Shown here piece by piece: positions 58,065 through 64,000 of a stretch of 64,000 nucleotides of DNA. A program made the translations under genes and the position numbers. A model generated the notes under the pieces. That model saw only the letters and a list, made by a program, of their open reading frames with translations, was not told the origin of the DNA and ran no database searches. Origin of the DNA: an uncultured Shimia sp. (GTDB lineage: Bacteria; Pseudomonadota; Alphaproteobacteria; Rhodobacterales; Rhodobacteraceae); NCBI GenBank assembly GCA_937897325.1, contig CALCOY010000074.1, positions 1-64,000 on the forward strand, given 5' to 3'. Within the stretch, counting starts at the first letter, position 1, and each line of letters begins with the position of its first letter.

Positions 58065-59237
58065 ATGAAAGAGGTGGTCATTGCGGGTGCGGCGCGCACA
58101 CCGATGGGTGGTTTTCAGGGAGAGTTTGCAGGCCAGTGCGCCACCGAACTTGGCGGAGCCGCGATTGCCGCTGCTCTGAATGCGGCAGGCACGCAGGCCG
58201 TTGATGAGGTGCTTATGGGTTGCGTTCTGTCCGCAGGACAAGGTCAGGCGCCCGCACGGCAAGCGGGCTTTGCCGCCGGTCTTGGTGAAGATGTGCCTGC
58301 GACAACGCTCAACAAGATGTGCGGGTCGGGGATGAGGGCCGCAATGATGGCGTTTGACCAGCTTGCGCTCGGCCAAAACGACGTCATGGTCGCTGGCGGC
58401 ATGGAGAGCATGACGAACGCGCCGTACCTTCTGCCCAAGATGCGCGGTGGGGCTCGATTGGGCCATGGCCAGGTGGTCGACCATATGTTTCTTGACGGTC
58501 TAGAAGATGCTTATGACAAAGGGCGTCTGATGGGCACCTTTGCCGAAGACTGCGCTGAGACCTATCAGTTCACCCGTGAGCGCCAGGACGAATACGCGCT
58601 TGCCTCGCTCAGCCGGGCGATCGCGGCGCAGGGCTCTGGCGCATTCGAAAATGAGATCACTCCGGTCGAGATAAAGAACCGCAAACGCAGCATAACGGTC
58701 AGCGTCGATGAGCAACCCCAAAGCGCGCGGCCCGACAAAATTCCGCAGTTGAAGCCCGCTTTCCGTGACGGTGGAACGGTGACTGCAGCCAACTCCTCTT
58801 CGATTTCCGACGGGGCGGCCGCCCTTGTTTTGGCGGCGCGCGATGTCGCGGAAACACGTGGCATGCACCTGCGCGCACGCATTGTCGGCCATGCAAGTCA
58901 CGCCCAGACGCCGGGTCTTTTTACAACCGCGCCAGTGCCTGCGGCGCAGAAGCTTCTGCAGCGGATCGGTTGGACAAAGAATGACGTCGACCTTTGGGAG
59001 GTGAACGAGGCCTTCGCAGTTGTTCCACTGGCGTTCATGCACGAAATGGGGCTTAGCCATGATATCGTGAACGTCAATGGCGGTGCCTGCGCACTTGGCC
59101 ATCCCATCGGTGCATCTGGAGCCCGGATTATGGTGACGTTGCTGAACGCGCTGGAAAAGCGCGATCTGAGACGGGGTGTCGCAGCGATCTGCATCGGAGG
59201 GGGCGAAGGTACGGCCATCGCGATCGAGCGTCTTTGA
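58065..59237 (+). CDS. Acetyl-CoA C-acetyltransferase (thiolase)
   Basis: 390-residue thiolase. The reactive cysteine is Cys86 in TTLNKMCGSGMRAAMMA. NGGACALGHPIGASGARIMVTLL holds the catalytic histidine, and ICIGGGEGTAIAI the second cysteine. It condenses or splits acetoacetyl-CoA; an acyl-CoA thiolase role in beta-oxidation is also possible. GGAGG precedes the ATG at 58065. It overlaps the next gene start at base 59237. Confidence 0.93.
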   Translation: MKEVVIAGAARTPMGGFQGEFAGQCATELGGAAIAAALNAAGTQAVDEVLMGCVLSAGQGQAPARQAGFAAGLGEDVPATTLNKMCGSGMRAAMMAFDQLALGQNDVMVAGGMESMTNAPYLLPKMRGGARLGHGQVVDHMFLDGLEDAYDKGRLMGTFAEDCAETYQFTRERQDEYALASLSRAIAAQGSGAFENEITPVEIKNRKRSITVSVDEQPQSARPDKIPQLKPAFRDGGTVTAANSSSISDGAAALVLAARDVAETRGMHLRARIVGHASHAQTPGLFTTAPVPAAQKLLQRIGWTKNDVDLWEVNEAFAVVPLAFMHEMGLSHDIVNVNGGACALGHPIGASGARIMVTLLNALEKRDLRRGVAAICIGGGEGTAIAIERL

Positions 59238-59689
59238 TGCGCGTCGATTATGAGGAGCTTGCAAAGACCGTTGCCGCCCTTACCGAAGGCGAGACAGACA
59301 GTGTTGCCCTGATGGCCACGCTGGCCTGTGAGGTGCACCATAGTGATGATCGATTTGACTGGACTGGCTTTTACCGGGTGACAGCGCCCGACTTGCTCAA
59401 GATTGGCCCCTATCAAGGCAGGCATGGCTGTTTGCAGATACCGTTTGACAAAGGGGTCTGTGGGGCCGCAGCGCGTACGCACAAGGTACAGCTTGTGCCA
59501 GATGTCGATGCCTTTCCGGGCCATATTGCTTGCGCAAGCTCGACCCGATCCGAATTGGTGCTGCCGGTGTTGAACGGCCGGGGGGATCTGGTCGCTGTTT
59601 TTGACATCGACAGCAACCAACCGGATGCATTTTCGGAACTCGATGCAAAGAATTTGAGCATCATTCTGGAAGATGTGTTTGTTCGCTGA
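59237..59689 (+). CDS. msrC: Free methionine-(R)-sulfoxide reductase (GAF-domain)
   Basis: 150-residue GAF-domain protein. The three cysteines of the free-Met-R-sulfoxide reductase are present: Cys65 (RHGCLQIPFDK), Cys75 (KGVCGAAA) and Cys99 (GHIACASSTRSE), in the context of the E. coli MsrC triad. It reduces free, not protein-bound, Met-R-sulfoxide. The ATG at 59237 shares a base with the thiolase stop. Co-transcription with the thiolase is likely, but the pathways seem unrelated. Confidence 0.9.
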   Translation: MRVDYEELAKTVAALTEGETDSVALMATLACEVHHSDDRFDWTGFYRVTAPDLLKIGPYQGRHGCLQIPFDKGVCGAAARTHKVQLVPDVDAFPGHIACASSTRSELVLPVLNGRGDLVAVFDIDSNQPDAFSELDAKNLSIILEDVFVR

Positions 59690-59759
59690 AAAAATATCTT
59701 GATTTTTCATTTGAGGCTGAGCATCGTGAAGATCACCAGGATTTTTTCACGGAACCATC

Positions 59760-60332
59760 ATGCTCAACCGCGATATCGCAACGGTGCCGACCTTAGGGCT
59801 TGATTTGAGGGCCCTGCGCAAAGCGCGCGGTTTGACATTGCAGGAATTGGCCGATGGGCTGGGGCGTTCCGTCGGCTGGTTGAGCCAGGTGGAACGCGAC
59901 CTTTCAGCCCCGTCGATCACGGATCTGCGTCACATAGCGGCGCTTTTGGATGTGTCGGTTTCGACCCTTTTCCGGCATGAGAATACGCCGGCGGAAGAGA
60001 CAGGTCTTGTGGTCCGTAAAGCATCGCGTCGGCCGATCGGGTCCCGCGCGGCGGGTCTTGTCGAAGAACTCTTGTCGCCGGATCTGACAGATGATTTCGA
60101 GATGGTGCATTCCACGTTCGAACCGCGGTCAGAAATCGCCGATCTAGTCACGCGGCCCACACAAGAGGTCGGTTATCTGATTTCGGGCAAGCTGGATCTG
60201 ACCATAGGGCAGCAGCGTTTCACTATCCATCCAGGCGACAGTTTTCGGATCCGCGGTGAGCCTTTCCGTTGGTCCAATCCCTACAATGTACCGGCTGTCG
60301 CGATCTGGGTGATCGCACCGCCTGTCTATTAG
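59760..60332 (+). CDS. XRE-cupin transcription regulator
   Basis: 190-residue regulator. The helix-turn-helix is at about residues 15-70 (LRALRKARGLTLQELADGLG, then VGWLSQVERDLSAPSITDLR), and a C-terminal cupin follows (ISGKLDLTIGQQRFTIHPGDSFRIRGEPF). Members of this group sense a small metabolite through the cupin and often control adjacent amine or C1 genes. Here it is 9 bases upstream of the GFA and DMGDH-like genes. Confidence 0.9.
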   Translation: MLNRDIATVPTLGLDLRALRKARGLTLQELADGLGRSVGWLSQVERDLSAPSITDLRHIAALLDVSVSTLFRHENTPAEETGLVVRKASRRPIGSRAAGLVEELLSPDLTDDFEMVHSTFEPRSEIADLVTRPTQEVGYLISGKLDLTIGQQRFTIHPGDSFRIRGEPFRWSNPYNVPAVAIWVIAPPVY

Positions 60333-60341
60333 GGGGTGGTT

Positions 60342-60722
60342 GTGAACGGATCCTGTCTTTGTGGTGCGATCCGCTACGAGCTGAATGGCGAATTGCGCCC
60401 TTCGGTGGCCTGCCATTGCACGCAATGTCGCAAGACAAGCGGGCATTACTGGTCGGCGACACAGGTTCCGGCTGAGGCCTTCCTTCTTGTAAAGGGTGAT
60501 AGCCTGATCTGGTATCGGTCTTCGCCAAAGGCAGAGCGCGGGTTTTGCGGGCTTTGCGGATCGTCCCTGTTTTGGAGACATCAAGACGATGGCGGCGCGA
60601 TTTCCGTGGCCACAGGTACGATCGATGGGCCAAGCGGTCTGACGACATCCAAACACATCTATACGGCCCATAAGGGTGATTACTATGACATTGCGGACGA
60701 CGTTCCGCAGCGGGAGGATTAG
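60342..60722 (+). CDS. GFA-family (CENP-V-like) zinc protein
   Basis: 126-residue GFA-fold protein. Zinc cysteines are in GSCLCGAIRYEL, CHCTQCRKTSGHYW and FCGLCGSSLFW. The GTG at 60342 has AGGGGG five bases before it; a GTG at 60336 is also in frame. It lies between the XRE-cupin gene and a DMGDH-like demethylase (3-base gap). A role in handling formaldehyde released by the demethylase is attractive, but unproven. Confidence 0.88.
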   Translation: MNGSCLCGAIRYELNGELRPSVACHCTQCRKTSGHYWSATQVPAEAFLLVKGDSLIWYRSSPKAERGFCGLCGSSLFWRHQDDGGAISVATGTIDGPSGLTTSKHIYTAHKGDYYDIADDVPQRED

Positions 60723-60725
60723 GCA

Positions 60726-63170
60726 ATGGCATTTCCAACAACAGCGCGCGTGGTCATCATTGGAGGGGGCGTTGTCGGCGTTTCTGCACTGTATCATCTG
60801 GCCAAGGAAGGCTGGACCGATTGTGTTCTGCTTGAAAAGAACGAGTTGACGGCGGGATCCACTTGGCACGCGGCGGGCAATTGTCCGAACTTTGCCCCGA
60901 ACTGGGCCGTGATGAACATGCAGCGCTATTCGCTGGAAATGTATCGGACGCTGGCAGAGGACGTGGATTATCCGATGAACTACCACGTCACCGGTGCGAT
61001 CCGGCTGGCGCACACCAAAGAACGGATGCAGGAATTCGAAAAGGTCGCGGCACAAGCCCGGCATCAGGGGTTGCAGATGGAAATCTGCACGCCTGAGGAA
61101 CTGCAAGCCCATAATCCGTTCATGGAAACGCATGATCTGAAAGGTGGGCTTTGGGACGCGCTGGATGGGGATATTGATCCGGCTCAGTTGACCCAGGCGC
61201 TCGCCAAAGGTGCGCGGGATCTGGGCGGACGGATTGAACGCTTTTGTCCTGCCACAGGTGTTAGTCGCGATGGGGACGAGTGGATCGTGCACACCGAAAA
61301 AGGTGACATCCGTTGTCAATACGTCGCCAACTGCGCGGGCTATTATGCGGCCCGTGTGGGTGAGTGGTTTAAACTGCATGGCGGGCGCGATGTGCCGATG
61401 GTGGTCATGAGCCACCAGTACTTCCTGACCGAAGAGATCCCTGAACTGGCCGAATGGACCAAGGAGCAGGGCCGCAAAATGCCGATGATCCGAGATGTCG
61501 ACAGCAGCTACTATCTGCGGCAGGACAAGAATGGCCTGAACCTTGGCCCATACGAGCGGAACTGCCAGGCGCATTGGGTAACGCCTGAGGACCCGATGCC
61601 GGAAGACTTCAGTTTCCAGCTTTACCCCGACGATCTGGAGCGGCTCGAATGGTACATCGAGGATGCGATGGGTCGGGTGCCGATCCTCGGGACGGCGGGC
61701 GTCGGGCGTAACATCAACGGACCTATTCCATACGCACCCGACGGGCTGCCGATGGTCGGGCCGATGCCGGGGGTTAAGAACGCATTTGAAGCGCACTCAT
61801 TCACCTTCGGGATCGTGCAGGGCGGCGGTGCTGGCAAGGTCCTTTCCGAATGGATCATTCACGGCGAGACAGAGCGTGACATGTGGGCTGTGGATCCGCG
61901 TCGTTACACCGACTACGCCGATCCAGATTATTGCCTCGCCAAGGCGCTCGAGACCTATGGCCATGAATACGCGATGCATTTCCCGCATCATGAATGGCCG
62001 GCAGGGCGTGACAAGAAGCTCTCGCCTGTGCATGACAAGCTCGTGGCTCAGGGTGGCGTGATGGGCCCCTACAATGGTTGGGAACGCGCCAACTGGTTTG
62101 CTCAGGACGGCGACGACGTCTCAGAGGAAGCGACGGAAACGTGGGATCGCGAAGGCCCCTGGCGCATCCGCGTTCAGGAAGAATGTGAGGCGGTGCGCGA
62201 TGCGGTCGGCGTGCTCGACCTGCCGGGTTTTTCTCGCTTTGATCTTCAGGGCGAGGGTGCTGCGGAATGGCTGCGCGGCAAGATCGCGGGCGCGCTGCCG
62301 AAAGCAGGCCGCCTGACACTGGGCTATTTCCCCGACAGCAAGGGGCGCATCCTAACCGAAATGTCGCTGATCCGGCATGCGGAAGATCATTTCACACTCA
62401 TTACGGCTGCGCCGGCGCAATGGCATGATTTCGAAGTGCTTCAAAAGGATCTGCCCGAGGGGCTCGCTTTGATTGATCAAACCGCAGAGTTCTCCACGCT
62501 GATCATTTCGGGACCGAAAGCACGCAATCTCTTTCAAAGCCTTGATGTGGAAGCGGATCTCACGCTCGGTTGGCTGACGCACCAAGACGCCAAAATTAAC
62601 GGGATCACTTGCCGGATGCTCCGTGTGTCATTCGCCGGGGAACTCGGTTGGGAGGTGCACGCAAAGCTGGAGGATATTCCGACGCTTTACGATGCAATGT
62701 TGGGCGCAGGCGCGAAACCTTTCGGGATGTACGCCCTCAACTCGTTGCGGATCGAGAAGGGCTATCGCGCTTGGAAGGGCGATCTTTCGACGGACTATAC
62801 GCTCTTTGAGGCAGGCCTCGACCGCTTCGTCAAGCTCGACAAGCCGCAGGATTTCCCGGGCAAGGCGGCGCTGATGAACGAAAAGCAGCAGGGATCGAAG
62901 AAGCGCTTCGTCACAATGAAGATCGACGCTGGGGACCAGGATGCACCCTACATGTCGACTGTCTGGCAGAATGGCGACATCGTGGGCGAGACGACCAGCG
63001 GCGATTGGGGCTATCGCGTGGGGGCTTCCATCGCTTTTGGTATGATCCGTACGGATCTGGCCGAGCCCGGGACTGAGCTTGAGGTCGACATTTTCGGCAC
63101 GCGTCGCCGCGCGGTGGTACAGCCGGACGGCCCCCTCTGGGATCCGGCCAACGAAAGATTACGTGCGTGA
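60726..63170 (+). CDS. DMGDH/sarcosine dehydrogenase-like FAD-GcvT fusion
   Basis: 814-residue two-part enzyme. The N-terminal FAD oxidoreductase has VVIIGGGVVGVSALYHLAKEG and GSTWHAAGN, where the histidine binds FAD covalently in dimethylglycine dehydrogenase. The C-terminal GcvT-type aminomethyltransferase domain includes FAGELGWEVHAKLEDIPTLYDA and NSLRIEKGYRAWKGDLS. It would oxidise an N-methyl group and pass it to tetrahydrofolate. Dimethylglycine or sarcosine are the default substrates. The stop overlaps the next gene (GTGA). Confidence 0.92.
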   Translation: MAFPTTARVVIIGGGVVGVSALYHLAKEGWTDCVLLEKNELTAGSTWHAAGNCPNFAPNWAVMNMQRYSLEMYRTLAEDVDYPMNYHVTGAIRLAHTKERMQEFEKVAAQARHQGLQMEICTPEELQAHNPFMETHDLKGGLWDALDGDIDPAQLTQALAKGARDLGGRIERFCPATGVSRDGDEWIVHTEKGDIRCQYVANCAGYYAARVGEWFKLHGGRDVPMVVMSHQYFLTEEIPELAEWTKEQGRKMPMIRDVDSSYYLRQDKNGLNLGPYERNCQAHWVTPEDPMPEDFSFQLYPDDLERLEWYIEDAMGRVPILGTAGVGRNINGPIPYAPDGLPMVGPMPGVKNAFEAHSFTFGIVQGGGAGKVLSEWIIHGETERDMWAVDPRRYTDYADPDYCLAKALETYGHEYAMHFPHHEWPAGRDKKLSPVHDKLVAQGGVMGPYNGWERANWFAQDGDDVSEEATETWDREGPWRIRVQEECEAVRDAVGVLDLPGFSRFDLQGEGAAEWLRGKIAGALPKAGRLTLGYFPDSKGRILTEMSLIRHAEDHFTLITAAPAQWHDFEVLQKDLPEGLALIDQTAEFSTLIISGPKARNLFQSLDVEADLTLGWLTHQDAKINGITCRMLRVSFAGELGWEVHAKLEDIPTLYDAMLGAGAKPFGMYALNSLRIEKGYRAWKGDLSTDYTLFEAGLDRFVKLDKPQDFPGKAALMNEKQQGSKKRFVTMKIDAGDQDAPYMSTVWQNGDIVGETTSGDWGYRVGASIAFGMIRTDLAEPGTELEVDIFGTRRRAVVQPDGPLWDPANERLRA

Positions 63171-64000
63171 CGGTGATCACGCTGCTGGACGGCGGGCTGG
63201 GCCAGGAATTGGTCCACCGCGCCGGGACGCAGCCAACGCCACTTTGGTCCACGCAAGTCATGCTCGATCGACCTGATCTGGTACTGGCCGCCCATCAGGA
63301 TTTCTTTGCATCGGGCGCGCGGATTGCGGTCGCCAACACCTATGCGCTGCATCCGGACCGCCTGAAAGGAACGGAGTACGAAAGTCGGTATGATGAGCTT
63401 TTCGACACTGCCCTGGCTCTGGCAGAGGCGGCGCGCGACAAGCGTGGATCGGGGCGCATTGCGGGCAGCATAGGTCCGCTTGTCGCGAGCTACCGACCAG
63501 ATCTTCACCCCACAGACGCTATCGCTATTCCGCTTTATCAGCAGGTCGCAGCGCGCTTTGTCGAGCGTTGCGATCTGATCATCTGCGAAACCGTTGCCTC
63601 GGTCGATCATGCGCGCTCTGCCCTCAGTGGAGCCGCCGTGAGCGGTTTGCCAGTGTGGCTGGCATTCACTGTCGATGACGAGGACGGTAGCCGTCTGCGT
63701 TCAGGTGAGCCCCTGCAAGAGGCCGTGAGCATCGCGATGGCAGGTGCGGACGCCGTGTTGGTCAACTGTTCGGCGCCTGAAGCGATCCCGGCAAGCTTGC
63801 CCATTTTGCAGTCATCCAGTTTGCCGTTCGGCGCTTATGCCAACGCGTTTGAACAAATCACAAACGATTTTCTGAAGGACAAGCCGACCGTCGACGCCCT
63901 GACCAAGCGCCGGGACATGAGCCCGGAAGCCTATGCGACCCATGTCCTATCCTGGGTCGATCAAGGTGCCACAATTGTTGGTGGTTGCTGCGAGGTCGGA
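63167..64000 (+). CDS. Homocysteine S-methyltransferase family protein, C-terminus cut by window edge
   Basis: 278 residues are visible, and the frame is open at base 64000. Start is GTG, overlapping the DMGDH-like stop. LLDGGLGQELVHR is the N-terminal barrel motif, and zinc cysteines are in LVNCSAPE and GGCCEVG near the end. It resembles betaine-homocysteine or S-methylmethionine-dependent methyltransferases, which move a methyl group to homocysteine. Next to a demethylase it suggests complete use of the methyl groups of betaine-type substrates. Confidence 0.9.
   Translation, partial: MTVITLLDGGLGQELVHRAGTQPTPLWSTQVMLDRPDLVLAAHQDFFASGARIAVANTYALHPDRLKGTEYESRYDELFDTALALAEAARDKRGSGRIAGSIGPLVASYRPDLHPTDAIAIPLYQQVAARFVERCDLIICETVASVDHARSALSGAAVSGLPVWLAFTVDDEDGSRLRSGEPLQEAVSIAMAGADAVLVNCSAPEAIPASLPILQSSSLPFGAYANAFEQITNDFLKDKPTVDALTKRRDMSPEAYATHVLSWVDQGATIVGGCCEVG

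Noticed and set aside
60144-61796. 550-residue minus-strand frame across the XRE, GFA and DMGDH genes
   Set aside because: Longest shadow frame in the window, but it crosses three well-supported genes and its product has no family resemblance.

Overview
The window looks like a chromosome segment of a marine alphaproteobacterium of the Roseobacter/Rhodobacteraceae type. The evidence is the moderately high GC content, and many families typical of that group: DUF2125, DUF3576, DUF4170, DUF721 next to a DsbA-like protein, an approximately 360-residue RibA, OmpR-type porins with QNVTSSNADITLGGYAR starts, and a DMGDH-like GcvT-fusion oxidase. About 63 protein genes are supported, two of them cut by the window edges. 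I see no rRNA, tRNA, CRISPR array or intact mobile element.

Left end (1-3900, minus strand): the most notable unit. A guanidine-I (ykkC class) riboswitch precedes a NitT/TauT-type ABC importer (binding protein, permease, ATPase), followed by a ureohydrolase of the guanidine hydrolase (GdmH) type. Read together, this is a ligand-controlled guanidine uptake and hydrolysis operon for nitrogen acquisition. Next come oxyR and a divergent katG (4054-7269), then a Tat-type DUF3179 protein.

9048-10640 is a small decay zone. An IS5-family transposase C-terminus, an IS1182-family transposase remnant and the 3' half of an MFS transporter gene abut one another, all broken. It is followed by fadD and a convergent alkB (alkane hydroxylation and fatty acid activation).

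13910-34329 is mostly core genome: mutY, DUF721, DsbA-like; lpxK-waaA-DUF4170-cysQ-pmbA (lipid A/Kdo and others); DUF2125; an SDR/enoyl-CoA hydratase pair; MscS; a flavoprotein; holA-lptE-leuS; DUF3576. A decayed GFA-family gene sits at 21024.

34579-36770 carries two tandem porin paralogues, each with its own near-identical terminator. The second has an EF-hand-like insert. 36874-53977 holds YggS, an L,D-transpeptidase-like protein, ribA, an OmpR-family regulator, xthA, a YbbN-type thioredoxin, Lon-N, Trm112, a UbiH-type hydroxylase, an amidase, two aminotransferases, ftsK, lolA and a lytic transglycosylase. 54039-59689 holds an AEC transporter, hspQ, ggt, an anti-sigma/STAS pair, a thiolase and free-Met-R-sulfoxide reductase.

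The right end (59760-64000) is a tight plus-strand cluster: an XRE-cupin regulator, a GFA-family protein, a DMGDH-like demethylase and a homocysteine S-methyltransferase. It is probably dedicated to a methylated one-carbon substrate.
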